A DNA stretch of 64,000 nucleotides from Chitinophagaceae bacterium UBA1931 (GTDB lineage Bacteria > Bacteroidota > Bacteroidia > Chitinophagales > Chitinophagaceae). Where the stretch lies: assembly GCA_002337125.1 (NCBI GenBank), contig DDFJ01000001.1:186001-250000 (forward strand). Reading direction: 5' to 3'. The notes below the pieces were generated by a model that was not told the DNA's origin, did no database searches, and saw only the letters and a program-made list of their open reading frames with translations. A program made the translations under genes and the position numbers. The number at the start of each line of letters is the position of its first letter. Positions within the stretch are counted from its first letter, which is position 1. Shown here in pieces: positions 50,323-59,716 of this stretch.

Positions 50323-50658
50323 TTAATTAAGCGATAACTGGTCTTTAATCTCTTCCATATCAATTCCCATATGACTTTCATCGTACACGCATTGACCGTT
50401 TTTGATCACCAATACTTGTGGTGATTCGTGTTCAATTCCAAAACGTTCAGCAATGGAATTCGACAATGGACGGTAGGAGATAAGATCGAGATAGTAAAAC
50501 GGAATTTCGGCCGGTGCTTCAGCTTTTTCTAACCTGCTTTTGGCAACAGAACTGATGCTGCAGCGGGTACTGTGTTTGAAAATAACCTGTGGCTGTTGTT
50601 CAGATTTACGGATTAATTGCTCCAGTTCTTCGGCAGAGCATAAGGGGATCCAGTTCAT
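50323..50658 (-). CDS. ytxJ: Bacillithiol system redox-active protein YtxJ
   Basis: The protein has 111 residues from the ATG at 50658. The frame reaches 50718, but the extra part overlaps a lipoprotein gene in another frame. It has the thioredoxin-like fold of YtxJ, with KHSTRCSISSVAKSRLE carrying the reactive Cys, and IEHESPQVLVIKNGQCVYDE with the cis-Pro. YtxJ-type proteins resolve mixed disulfides with bacillithiol, so the organism probably makes this thiol. It lies 20 nt after the small lipoprotein gene. Confidence 0.88.
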   Translation of the reverse strand: MNWIPLCSAEELEQLIRKSEQQPQVIFKHSTRCSISSVAKSRLEKAEAPAEIPFYYLDLISYRPLSNSIAERFGIEHESPQVLVIKNGQCVYDESHMGIDMEEIKDQLSLN

Positions 50659-50678
50659 GAATTGTTTGCTTTTAAAAA

Positions 50679-50804
50679 TCAGGCTCTGAAGGGTTTGTAT
50701 TTTGTTGTAGTCGGGCAACCGTAACCTTTCTGGCTTCCGGCACAGGAACTAAACAGGAATGCTGCACTGGCAGCAATAACAATCGTAAGAATAATTTTCT
50801 TCAT
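50679..50804 (-). CDS. 41-residue lipoprotein upstream of ytxJ
   Basis: ATG at 50804, stop at 50679-50681. The leader MKKIILTIVIAASAAFLFSS ends in SSC with Cys at 21, a full lipobox; the mature part is only 21 residues (CAGSQKGYGCPTTTKYKPF plus two). The GYGCP block is shared by many tiny Bacteroidota lipoproteins, in my recollection. The stop is 20 nt before the ytxJ ATG on the same strand, so they are probably cotranscribed. Function unknown. It lies in another frame inside the over-long ytxJ frame, which supports the shorter ytxJ. Confidence 0.8.
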   Translation of the reverse strand: MKKIILTIVIAASAAFLFSSCAGSQKGYGCPTTTKYKPFRA

Positions 50805-50882
50805 ATTAAATCGGATTTATGGGCAAATTTACCTTTTTTATCAAATAGAACGTAAAACAGTTCAATTTATGATGCCGTGTGC

Positions 50883-50890
50883 TATGTTTG
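50883..50890 (+). promoter_or_regulatory. Probable -7 element of the exonuclease gene
   Basis: TATGTTTG is an exact match to TAnnTTTG. No clear TTG lies at the right distance upstream. The start of transcription would be near 50896, about 13 nt before the ATG at 50909. Confidence 0.4.
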
Positions 50891-50908
50891 TTTAATTATT
50901 TTTGCCAA

Positions 50909-51730
50909 ATGAGTAACCAGATTTCGATCGGCTTCGATCCGACTAGTCAACCTGCAGATATGAACTTACAGTTAAAAAGACCTCTTGCTGTTATTGACCT
51001 TGAAACCACAGGCATCAACATTGGCAACGACCGGATTGTAGAAATTGCAATTGTGAAGATTATGCCCGATGGCAGCCGCCAGGTAAAACGTAAGCTCATC
51101 AATCCTGAAATGCCAATTCCTCCCGGTGCTACTGAAGTACATGGCATCAGCAATGAAATGGTGAAAGATGCTCCAACTTTTAAGCAGGCAGCCAACGAAA
51201 TAAAAATGTTTATTGCCAATGCGGATCTTGCCGGTTACAATTCAAACCGTTTTGATATTCCTTTGCTCGTGGAGGAATTTTTAAGAGCCGGACTGGATAT
51301 TGAACTCAACGACCGTGTATTGCTTGATGTGCAGCGTGTGTTTCACATGATGGAACAACGTACACTTTCAGCTGCTTACAAATTTTACTGCGAAAAAAAT
51401 CTTGATGGTGCACATAGCGCCGAGGTTGATGCCACAGCTACATGGGAAGTGCTGGAAGCACAGGTAAAACGTTATCCGCAAATGGGTAATACAGTTGATG
51501 CCATTGTGAAATTCACGGGTGAAGAACAAATTGTGGATTTTGCACGTCGTTTTATAATGGAAAACGGAGTGGAAATATTTAACTTCGGTAAGCATAAAGG
51601 CAAACCTGTTACACTTGTTCTGAAACAGGAACCACAGTATTACGACTGGATGATGAAGGGAGATTTTCCGCTTCACACCAAACAAAAACTCACTGAGATA
51701 TTAAACCGCACGCTGTTAAAAAAGAACTAA
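50909..51730 (+). CDS. DnaQ-like 3'-5' exonuclease with C-terminal exonuclease X-type domain
   Basis: The protein has 273 residues from the ATG at 50909 (the frame starts at 50879; another ATG is at 50960, just before the conserved domain). ExoI VIDLETTGINIGNDR, ExoII AGYNSNRFDIPLLVEEFL and ExoIII HSAEVDATATWEVL are all present, the DEDDh-type set. The C-terminal 60 residues (FNFGKHKGKPVTLVLKQEPQ) match the small domain that often follows this exonuclease. Likely in DNA repair or proofreading; not part of a polymerase gene. No operon partner is clear. Confidence 0.92.
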   Translation: MSNQISIGFDPTSQPADMNLQLKRPLAVIDLETTGINIGNDRIVEIAIVKIMPDGSRQVKRKLINPEMPIPPGATEVHGISNEMVKDAPTFKQAANEIKMFIANADLAGYNSNRFDIPLLVEEFLRAGLDIELNDRVLLDVQRVFHMMEQRTLSAAYKFYCEKNLDGAHSAEVDATATWEVLEAQVKRYPQMGNTVDAIVKFTGEEQIVDFARRFIMENGVEIFNFGKHKGKPVTLVLKQEPQYYDWMMKGDFPLHTKQKLTEILNRTLLKKN

Positions 51731-51803
51731 ACAGTTTTTACAAACACCTACGATTTGATTCTCTTTTTTAAATCAAGTAAATTGTGCCTTCAAAGACATA
51801 AGA

Positions 51804-52601
51804 TTGGAAAATTTAGTAATCATACCAACGTACAATGAGAAAGATAATATCGAAAATATTATCCGTGCAGTGTTTACCCTGCACAAAGATTTTCATGTAC
51901 TGGTAATAGATGATGGTTCGCCCGATGGTACAGCGCAGATTGTAAAATCACTTCAAACAGAATTTGCCGGTAAACTCTTTATTGAAGAACGTAAAGGAAA
52001 ACTTGGTTTAGGTACAGCTTATATTCACGGTTTTAAGTGGGCTATTGAAAGAGGCTATCCGTTTATTTGTGAAATGGATGCCGACTTCAGTCATAACCCT
52101 GCCGATCTTGAACGGTTGGTAAATGCATGTAAAACCCAGGGTGCTGATGTAGCAATCGGCAGCCGTTATGTAAAAGGCGGTGCTGTTGCCAACTGGCCGA
52201 AGAACAGGATCTTTCTTTCAAAAGGCGGATCACTTTATACAAGAATCATAACCTGGATGCCGGTAAAAGATCCTACAGCAGGTTTTGTTTGCTACAGGAA
52301 AGAAGTGCTGGAATCAATGAACCTGGATGGCATCAGCTTTGTTGGCTATGCGTTCCAGATTGAAATGAAATTTGCAGCGTGGAAACTCAAATTCAAAATA
52401 ACTGAAGTACCCATTACATTTGTTGACCGCAAGTTTGGTGTAAGCAAAATGAACAAGGGTATTGTGAAAGAAGGAATTTTAGGAGTGCTGCGTTTGAAAT
52501 GGCAAAGTCATTTTAAAGATTATCACAAACGGATAAAGAATAATACGGATGCTGTTGCCAAATTTTCTTCTGATAAAGCAATGGCAGGAACCGATTCCTG
52601 A
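51804..52601 (+). CDS. Polyprenol-phosphate mannose synthase-like glycosyltransferase
   Basis: The protein has 265 residues and starts at a TTG at 51804, because LVIIPTYNEKDNIENIIRAV is the usual N-terminus of the family and no ATG lies in frame just upstream. LVIDDGSPDGTAQIV and ICEMDADFSHNPADL (DxD) define the GT-A core, and DPTAGFVCYRKEVLE and VGYAFQIEMKF follow. There are no membrane segments, as in dolichyl-phosphate mannose synthase DPM1. It should charge a lipid phosphate with a sugar. The transporter gene follows after 10 nt on the same strand. Confidence 0.9.
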   Translation: MENLVIIPTYNEKDNIENIIRAVFTLHKDFHVLVIDDGSPDGTAQIVKSLQTEFAGKLFIEERKGKLGLGTAYIHGFKWAIERGYPFICEMDADFSHNPADLERLVNACKTQGADVAIGSRYVKGGAVANWPKNRIFLSKGGSLYTRIITWMPVKDPTAGFVCYRKEVLESMNLDGISFVGYAFQIEMKFAAWKLKFKITEVPITFVDRKFGVSKMNKGIVKEGILGVLRLKWQSHFKDYHKRIKNNTDAVAKFSSDKAMAGTDS

Positions 52602-52611
52602 TTTAGTCTGA

Positions 52612-53493
52612 ATGAATTCTACCAAAAAAGCTTTTCTTCAATTACACATTGCTGTTTTTCTTGCAGGTTTTACAGGTGTGCTCGGCCGTTTGATACAGAT
52701 CAACGAAGGCTGGCTGGTGTGGTACAGGTTAATACTTTCATCGGTAATGCTGCTTGGTTATTTGTACTTCACAGGTAAACTTGTTAAGCTCGACAGGAAG
52801 GTTTTACTGCAATGTTTTTTTGCCGGTTCATTAATTACACTTCACTGGGTGTTGTTTTACGGAAGTATTAAGTATGCAAATGTATCCGTTGCACTGGTTT
52901 GCTTTGCAGCTACAGGTTCGTTTACTTCGTTTCTTGAGCCATGGATCAACAAGCATCCATTTGATGTATTTGAAATGATATTGGGATTACTGGTACTGGT
53001 GGGAATCTATTTTGTATTTCATTTTGATACGCAGTACATGACCGGCATATTGCTTGGTTTGGGCGCTGCATTTCTTTCTGCATTGTTTCCCATTTATAAC
53101 AGGAGGCTTGTACAAAAAATTCCTGATGCAACTGTTATTACATTGTATGAACTGATTGGAGGTTGGTTTACGCTGAGTTTTGTGTTGCCGTTTTATTTAA
53201 AACTATCACCTGCAAAATATTCTTTTCCCACAAGCATGGATTGGCTATGGTTATTTATTCTGTCGCTGTTCTGTACTGTGTTTGTTTTGCATCTTGCTAT
53301 CAGTTCATTAAAAAAGATTTCAGCATTCACCGCTAATCTTACTTACAATCTTGAACCGGTGTATGGCATTACACTTGCGTTTGCAATCTTTCACGAAAAC
53401 AGGGAACTGAATATCGGTTTCTACATTGGTATTGCCATTGTTATCTTCAGCGTATTTGCACATAGCTGGAGAGTGTGGAGGAAGAAAGCATAG
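52612..53493 (+). CDS. EamA-family (DMT) membrane transporter
   Basis: The protein has 293 residues and ten hydrophobic segments arranged in two halves, a layout typical of EamA/RhaT-type permeases. FLAGFTGVLGRLI marks the first helix, and LGLGAAFLSALFPIYNRRLV and NLTYNLEPVYGITLAF the second half. Substrates of such transporters include amino acids, drugs and nucleotide sugars, and are not predictable. It directly follows the lipid-sugar transferase gene (10-nt gap), which could be chance or a shared transcript. Confidence 0.88.
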   Translation: MNSTKKAFLQLHIAVFLAGFTGVLGRLIQINEGWLVWYRLILSSVMLLGYLYFTGKLVKLDRKVLLQCFFAGSLITLHWVLFYGSIKYANVSVALVCFAATGSFTSFLEPWINKHPFDVFEMILGLLVLVGIYFVFHFDTQYMTGILLGLGAAFLSALFPIYNRRLVQKIPDATVITLYELIGGWFTLSFVLPFYLKLSPAKYSFPTSMDWLWLFILSLFCTVFVLHLAISSLKKISAFTANLTYNLEPVYGITLAFAIFHENRELNIGFYIGIAIVIFSVFAHSWRVWRKKA

Positions 53494-53499
53494 AAGAGA

Positions 53500-53527
53500 G
53501 TTTCAGGTTTCAAGTTGCAGGTTAGTG
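53500..53527. repeat. Short heptanucleotide tract (GTTTCAG type)
   Basis: Four 7-mers, GTTTCAG GTTTCAA GTTGCAG GTTAGTG, start 6 bp after the stop of the EamA gene. The unit sequence is unrelated to the tracts at 6114, 34111 and 46140 but the period is the same. Confidence 0.65.
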
Positions 53528-53631
53528 CATCTCTTCTTCATACATCATTACTTGATTTGTATTCGATACTTTTTTATTCTCTCAATCACTTAACGAAACT
53601 CACACAATTTGTGTAATCTTTTTCTTCTCTG

Positions 53632-56079
53632 TTAAAACTCCAGTATAAATCCAATTGTTGGTGTTACACTTGGATCATTGTTTTGCAGGATGACAGGAAT
53701 TGCATTGCTGCCATCAAATGCAATGGGTTTGTTGTTGGTGGTTGCAAAGCCTGAATTATCTGCAGTGCGTTTAAATGTATATTGAGGAAATGCCGGGCTT
53801 TTTGCTGCATACCAGTTCATCACATCAAGAAAAACATCCAGCGAAACTTTTTTCCAGTTCCATCTTTTATCAATACGCACATCGCTTGAATGGAAAACGG
53901 CTAAATGATTTTGATTGAGTTTGCTGTAATCAAGAATTCCTTCACCCACACTCAGGTAATTAACCTTGCTGGCAGTTTCATCAAACGGTGTATATGGTGC
54001 GCCGCCCTGGTAACGGAATTTTAAACCAATCTCCCAGTTGCGCTGAAACTTATAACCCCATGTTACACTCAGTAAATGACGGTTATCCCAAGCACTTGAA
54101 ACATATTTTCCATCTGCACCGCTGTACTGACTTACAAAAAGCGTGTAGCTGAACACGCCAAAGAAACGTTTGGTTAATTTCTGCTGCGCAAAAAATTCAA
54201 CTCCATAAGTTTTTCCTTTTCCTGTGCTTGTTACTGCTTCATTGCCTAATACATTAAAGTCGCCGCCTTTGTTGGCAAGATTAATTCCGTCACGTACACT
54301 CACAGGCATATTTGCGTATTGCTTGTAAAATGCTTCAATAGTGAAACGTGTGGTGTTCTTTGGTAAATATTCAAGACCGATAACATAATGATCGCTGCGC
54401 TGGTATTTTGAATTTTTGTTGACGTTGTTGCCAACATTGTCTTCAAAACCAAGGATGGTGTAAGGCGATAGTTTGTAATAACGTCCCACACTTGCATTGA
54501 GCGACCATTCATCATTCAGCACATAACTTAAACCAATGCGTGGACTGAATGTGCTGAACATGTTCATGCCATCTTTGGTAAAACTGTTACAATCCATGCG
54601 TATACCGAAGTTCATACCAAGACGATCATCAAAAAATCGTTTACCCACCTGTGCAAAAGCACCCAGCTTTACAAAGTTGAGTGATGAATTGAATGTTGCT
54701 TTTACCTGCGGCTGAATGATGTTGTTATTTGTATCTCTTATTTCAGCTCTTATTCTTGCAAAACCTTTGTTGGTGAATTGCACAAACTGCGTAACAGCAC
54801 CGTAACTGATTTTCCATCCGCTGATGGTTTTATTCATATCGAAACGGAGTTTGTTTTCTGTTTCGTTTGAATTGAGATCAAGCGATTGTTGCGAAGGCTT
54901 TGGATTGAGGTTGTCTTCAAATCTTGTAATGCCATTGTTAAAAGCATTTCTGCTCAAGGCTAAATTCCAGTAACCATTCTTTACATTTCTTTTCAGTGTG
55001 GCACCAACTGTATAATTCCATTGGTTAATGTTTGGATTGCTGTTAAGTATATAGAGTTTTTCAGGTGTTGCATCGGATGGAGCTGCAAAGCTGAATTCAT
55101 CAATAGCTCCAACACCCAGCAAAGTCAACGTCGTTTTTTTATTGATCTGGTGCGTGATTTTATATTGAAAATCCCAGTAGTTTGGACGGATAGGTAAATC
55201 AATCGCTTTAAATAAAAACTGCAGGTAACTTCTTCTTGCACTGGCAAGGAACGATGTTTTTTTATTGTTGAACAAAGGCCCGTCAAGTGTGGCAGCAAGT
55301 TCAGTTCCGCTAAGGCGAACGTTGCCCTGCAGGTGATTGTTGTTGCCTTTCTTTTGTTTGAATTCAAATACACTGCTCAGTGCATTATCGTAACGGGCAT
55401 CAAAAGCCGAAGAAGAAAGTTTCACATCTTCAATGAAACTTACGTTGAGAATACCTGTTGGTCCGCCACCTGAACCTTGTGTTGCAAAGTGGTTGATAAC
55501 AGGAATTTCAACACCATCTAAATAAAATACATTTTCTCCCGGTCCGCCACCACGGATGATGATATCGTTCCTGAACGCACCAACACTTCCTGAAGTTCCG
55601 CCAACACCAGGCAATGTGTTGATCACACGACTGATGTCGAAGTTGCCCCCGGGATTTGATTTAATTTCTTCTGTTGTTAAACGTTGAACCGAAAGTGGTG
55701 TTTCAAGTGTTGCAGCTTTTGCTGTACGGCGGCCAGTGATGGTTACTTCGCCAATTGTTTTAATTTCTGTTTCCAGTTCAACCGTAAAACTTAATTCGTT
55801 ACCAGATGACAGATTGATGTTGTAAAGGGTGTATGTTTTATAACCAATTTTTGAAAACTGGACATTGTATGATCTGGTGCTGATACCTGCAATGCGGAAA
55901 CGACCCAATGAATCGGTGACGGTTCCCCATTCAGTATTTTCAATTTTTACTGACACAGCTTCTAATGGAAGCTGGCTTGCCTTATCAATTACCTGTCCGG
56001 TAATGGTTCCTTTGTTTTGAGCTGATGCAGGTAAAATAAAACCTGAAAGTAAAATCAATAGTGAAAAAAGTCTGTTCAT
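53632..56079 (-). CDS. TonB-dependent receptor with carboxypeptidase-like domain (2)
   Basis: The protein has 815 residues. The signal peptide ends LPASAQ, and a CarboxypepD_reg-like domain runs at about 22-110 (GQVIDKASQLPLEAVSVKIE). The plug has FRNDIIIRGGGPGENVFYLD and RVINTLPGVGGTSGSVGAFR, and the barrel ends VTPTIGFILEF. The GGPGENVFYLDGVEIP block and the N-terminal fused domain are typical of receptors that import larger ligands with a partner, but no SusD-like gene is adjacent. Ligand unknown. Confidence 0.92.
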   Translation of the reverse strand: MNRLFSLLILLSGFILPASAQNKGTITGQVIDKASQLPLEAVSVKIENTEWGTVTDSLGRFRIAGISTRSYNVQFSKIGYKTYTLYNINLSSGNELSFTVELETEIKTIGEVTITGRRTAKAATLETPLSVQRLTTEEIKSNPGGNFDISRVINTLPGVGGTSGSVGAFRNDIIIRGGGPGENVFYLDGVEIPVINHFATQGSGGGPTGILNVSFIEDVKLSSSAFDARYDNALSSVFEFKQKKGNNNHLQGNVRLSGTELAATLDGPLFNNKKTSFLASARRSYLQFLFKAIDLPIRPNYWDFQYKITHQINKKTTLTLLGVGAIDEFSFAAPSDATPEKLYILNSNPNINQWNYTVGATLKRNVKNGYWNLALSRNAFNNGITRFEDNLNPKPSQQSLDLNSNETENKLRFDMNKTISGWKISYGAVTQFVQFTNKGFARIRAEIRDTNNNIIQPQVKATFNSSLNFVKLGAFAQVGKRFFDDRLGMNFGIRMDCNSFTKDGMNMFSTFSPRIGLSYVLNDEWSLNASVGRYYKLSPYTILGFEDNVGNNVNKNSKYQRSDHYVIGLEYLPKNTTRFTIEAFYKQYANMPVSVRDGINLANKGGDFNVLGNEAVTSTGKGKTYGVEFFAQQKLTKRFFGVFSYTLFVSQYSGADGKYVSSAWDNRHLLSVTWGYKFQRNWEIGLKFRYQGGAPYTPFDETASKVNYLSVGEGILDYSKLNQNHLAVFHSSDVRIDKRWNWKKVSLDVFLDVMNWYAAKSPAFPQYTFKRTADNSGFATTNNKPIAFDGSNAIPVILQNNDPSVTPTIGFILEF

Positions 56080-56160
56080 AAGTTTAAAATTCCATTGGTA
56101 TAAAACATATCACAGTGTAAATTGTTTAATTTATCTTGAAAAATCTTAAAAAAAATTGTC

Positions 56161-59121
56161 ATGAGATTTTTTACCTGCACAATTCTCCTGTTATTTTCCC
56201 TTGTATCATTTTCACAAACCAAAAAGCCGCTTGATCATTCAGTGTACGATCAGTGGCAATCGCTGCAGCAACCCCAACTCAGTAATGATGGTAAATGGGT
56301 TGTGTACATGGTGAACCCCCAGGAAGGCGATGGAGAATTGATCATCCAGTCGGCCGATGGCAAATACAAAAAGTCAATTGCCCGTGGCTACAGTTCAGTT
56401 ATTACACAAGACAACCGTTTTGTGATTTTCAAAATCCGCCCTTTTTTCAAAGATACCCGTGATGCACGTATCAAAAAGAAAAAGCCGGAAGACATGCCAA
56501 AGGATTCACTTGGAATTGTGGAGCTTGGTAAAGACAGTGTTTGGAAAACTCCCCGTGTAAAAACATTCAGGACTCCTGAAAAAGCAGGAGGCTGGATTGC
56601 TTATCACATGGACAAAGCATTACCTGAAACTCCCAAGCCTGCTGCGAAACCTGATTCAGTAACACAGATCAATAAAATAGTTACTATGGCTGACTCACTG
56701 ATGCGGGTTGCCGACAGTTTGAAGAATAAAGCCAATGAAGCAAAAACAAAAGGTTTGAATGTGTTGCAGCAGCCAAAGAAAGAAATGAAACCTGCTGCTA
56801 AAACAAACGATGAAACTGTTGAAGAAGGTACTGAACTGGTGGTGCGTAATACAGTTACAGGTGAAGAGAAGAAATTTAAACTGGTAAGCGAGTATTATTT
56901 CAGTGAAAAAGGAAATGTATTGCTGATTGAAACCACAAAGAAAAATAACGATAGCACCAGCAAGGCTTCTGTTTTATGGATGAATACATCAACAGGCAAA
57001 ATTGATACAGTGATAAAAGGCTTTAATGATGTAAAGAACTTTGCATTTGATGAAGACGGAACACAGCTTGCCTTTGTTGCTGAAAGAGACAGTGTATCAA
57101 AAGCCCTGCGTAAGTTTTATAAACTGTGGTATTACAAAACAGGAATGGACAGTGCTAAACTGAAAGTTGACAGGAATACTGCAGGTGTAAAAAAAGGTCT
57201 GACTGTAAGTCCTGATTACATGAATAAATTCAGTAAAGATGGAAAGCGTTTGTTTGTTGGTCTTGCACCCATACGCCAACCAAAAGATACTTCATTGGTT
57301 GATTTTGAAACTGCACGCCTTGACATCTGGACATACAAAGATGATGAACTGCAGCCACAGCAATTGCTGCAGGTGAACATGGAATTGCGGAGAAGTTATC
57401 TCGCAGTTGTTCAGGATGGAACAAACGGTATTACTCCTTTAGCTGATGAAACAATGAACCGCATTGAATTAGCTGATGAAGATAACGGCGATATTGCATT
57501 AGGTGAATCAGACAATAAATACCGCATACAGGATCAGTGGGAGCAATCAAACAACCAGGATCTGTATCTCGTTAATGTAAAAACCGGCGAACGGAAATTA
57601 ATTGCAACGAAAATAAGAGGTGGTGCCAATCTTTCTCCCAAAGGAAAGTTTGTTTACTGGTACGATATGAAAGCCCGTCATTATTTTGCTTATGAAATTG
57701 CTTCGGGTAAAACCATCAACATCACAAAAGAAATCAAAGCTCCTTTGTTTGATGAAGAAGATGATCATCCCGATGATCCTCCTCCGCACGGAACAATGGG
57801 CTGGCAGCAAGATGATGCAGCTTTCTATGTATATGATAAGTATGATATCTGGAAAGTTGATCCGACAGGAACTGCTAAACCGGTTTGTATCACCAACGGA
57901 GTTGGCCGCAAAAATCAACTTACATTCCGTAATGCAACGTTAGACAGGGAAGAGCGTTTTGTGAAAAACGGACAGACTTTATTGCTGAATACTTTTGATA
58001 ATAAACAAAAGGGTAGTGGATGGGTTGTATGTAAACTTGGTGATGCTTTTACTTTAAATGAATCAGTGGCGGTAACCAATCCTGTTTCCATCAGTGCATT
58101 CAGTGTTATAAAAGCAAAGAGCAGCGATGCAATTATTTACACTGCTATGTCGCCGCAAATGAGTGGAAATGTGTTCTCTTCCACACTCAGCAATGCACAG
58201 AATTTTGGATCAGCAGTACAGTTAAGCAGTATCAATCCTCAACAAAAGGATTACAACTGGTACACCGTTGAACTGCATAAATGGAAAATGTTTGATGGTA
58301 AGGAATCAGAAGGCTTATTATTTAAGCCTGAGAATTTTGATCCCAACAAAAAATATCCGGTGATCTTTTACTTCTATGAACGCAATGCAGATACAAGGTA
58401 TAGTTACAGAACACCGGCACCAAGCCGTTCAACCATCAACATCGCTTATTTCACCAGCAATGGATATTTGGTTTTTGATCCAAACATTTATTACAAAAAT
58501 GGCGAGCCTGGTGAAAGTGCTTATAACTCTGTTGTAAGTGCAGCAAAATATCTCAGCAAAATGAAATTTGTCGATAGTACAAAGATGGCCATACAAGGAC
58601 AAAGCTGGGGCGGTTACCAGGTTGCTTATCTTGTAACACGTACTAATATATTTGCAGCAGCCGGAGCAGGTGCACCTGTAAGTAATATGTTCAGTGCATA
58701 TGGCGGTATCAGGTGGGGCACAGGTATCAGCCGCCAGTTCCAGTACGAGAAATCGCAAAGCCGTATTGGTTTTACTCCATGGCAGCGCCCTGATCTTTAT
58801 GTAAAAAATTCGCCGTTGTTTAAAGCAGATAAAGTAACAACACCGTTACTGATTATGCATAACGATAAAGATGGTGCAGTTCCCTGGTACCAGGGCATTG
58901 AATATTTCACAGCTTTAAAACGTTTGGGAAAACAGGCATGGCTGTTGGAATATAATGATGAAGATCACAACCTTGTTGAACGCAGAAATGCAAAAGATTT
59001 ATCGGTACGTTTAGCACAGTTCTTTGATCATTTCCTTAAAGGAGCACCAATGCCTAAGTGGATGAAAGAAGGTGTGCCTGCAACAGAAAAAGGAATTGAC
59101 TGGGGATTTAAAACCGAATGA
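56161..59121 (+). CDS. Large S9 family peptidase (prolyl oligopeptidase-like)
   Basis: The protein has 986 residues with a signal peptide ending SFSQ. A long beta-propeller region (about 25-680) includes a Lys-rich insert (about 95-240). The hydrolase domain has GQSWGGYQVAYLVTRTNIF with Ser815, the acid in IMHNDKDGAVPWYQGIEYFT and the His in YNDEDHNLVERRNAKD. It is longer than typical dipeptidyl peptidase IV because of the insert and extra propeller repeats. Likely a periplasmic peptidase acting on peptides. The next gene (59169) is on the same strand, 47 nt later. Confidence 0.9.
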   Translation: MRFFTCTILLLFSLVSFSQTKKPLDHSVYDQWQSLQQPQLSNDGKWVVYMVNPQEGDGELIIQSADGKYKKSIARGYSSVITQDNRFVIFKIRPFFKDTRDARIKKKKPEDMPKDSLGIVELGKDSVWKTPRVKTFRTPEKAGGWIAYHMDKALPETPKPAAKPDSVTQINKIVTMADSLMRVADSLKNKANEAKTKGLNVLQQPKKEMKPAAKTNDETVEEGTELVVRNTVTGEEKKFKLVSEYYFSEKGNVLLIETTKKNNDSTSKASVLWMNTSTGKIDTVIKGFNDVKNFAFDEDGTQLAFVAERDSVSKALRKFYKLWYYKTGMDSAKLKVDRNTAGVKKGLTVSPDYMNKFSKDGKRLFVGLAPIRQPKDTSLVDFETARLDIWTYKDDELQPQQLLQVNMELRRSYLAVVQDGTNGITPLADETMNRIELADEDNGDIALGESDNKYRIQDQWEQSNNQDLYLVNVKTGERKLIATKIRGGANLSPKGKFVYWYDMKARHYFAYEIASGKTINITKEIKAPLFDEEDDHPDDPPPHGTMGWQQDDAAFYVYDKYDIWKVDPTGTAKPVCITNGVGRKNQLTFRNATLDREERFVKNGQTLLLNTFDNKQKGSGWVVCKLGDAFTLNESVAVTNPVSISAFSVIKAKSSDAIIYTAMSPQMSGNVFSSTLSNAQNFGSAVQLSSINPQQKDYNWYTVELHKWKMFDGKESEGLLFKPENFDPNKKYPVIFYFYERNADTRYSYRTPAPSRSTINIAYFTSNGYLVFDPNIYYKNGEPGESAYNSVVSAAKYLSKMKFVDSTKMAIQGQSWGGYQVAYLVTRTNIFAAAGAGAPVSNMFSAYGGIRWGTGISRQFQYEKSQSRIGFTPWQRPDLYVKNSPLFKADKVTTPLLIMHNDKDGAVPWYQGIEYFTALKRLGKQAWLLEYNDEDHNLVERRNAKDLSVRLAQFFDHFLKGAPMPKWMKEGVPATEKGIDWGFKTE

Positions 59122-59168
59122 TGAATACAGCATGATTTGATTTTTAATTTCAAAAACTTAGAAAGTTT

Positions 59169-59663
59169 ATGATGCGTTTGTTTTTGCTTCTTTGTTGTTC
59201 TGTTTTTATTATTTCCTGCAGCCGTAATACAATTTATATTGTCCGTCATGCAGAAAAAGCAGCAGCTTCGGGAAACATGATGAGCAGTGATGTGCCTTTA
59301 AGCGAAGCAGGACAACAAAGAGCCGTTGCATTGAAGAATGTATTAGCAGAAAAGAATGTCAGATACATTTTCTCCACACAAACCATTCGCACCACATCAA
59401 CAGCCAAACCGCTGAGCGAACTGATGAATGTGCCCGTACAACTTTATTCACCAAAAGATACTGTTGACGGTTTTATTACCCGTGTAAAATCAGTAAAGAA
59501 GGGAAATGTGCTGATTGTAGGGCATAGCAATACAGTTGATGATTTGGTGAATAAAATCATGAACCAAAGCCTGCTGACCGATTTGCCCGATGCTGAATAT
59601 GATAACCTGTTTATCATTCAGCGGAAAGGGAAAAAGTATTTTTTCAGCAGGGAGAAATACTAA
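59169..59663 (+). CDS. Histidine phosphatase family (SixA-like) lipoprotein
   Basis: The protein has 164 residues. The hydrophobic leader ends IISCSR with a Cys at about 17, a plausible lipobox. The RHx motif is YIVRHAEKAAASGN, DVPLSEAGQQRAVALKNVL follows, and the second His is in LIVGHSNTVDDLV. This fits SixA-type phosphohistidine phosphatases and related small phosphatases; periplasmic if the lipobox is used. It probably shares a transcript with the S9 peptidase and ends at a strong terminator. Confidence 0.82.
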   Translation: MMRLFLLLCCSVFIISCSRNTIYIVRHAEKAAASGNMMSSDVPLSEAGQQRAVALKNVLAEKNVRYIFSTQTIRTTSTAKPLSELMNVPVQLYSPKDTVDGFITRVKSVKKGNVLIVGHSNTVDDLVNKIMNQSLLTDLPDAEYDNLFIIQRKGKKYFFSREKY

Positions 59664-59670
59664 ACAAAAA

Positions 59671-59690
59671 GCCACTGAAATTTCAGTGGC
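59671..59690 (+). terminator. Palindromic terminator
   Basis: Perfect 10-bp arms GCCACTGAAA / TTTCAGTGGC have A5 before and T6 after. It lies between the plus phosphatase gene and the minus E2 gene and can serve both. Confidence 0.88.
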
Positions 59691-59716
59691 TTTTTTATGC
59701 AAATTATCAGTTGTGT

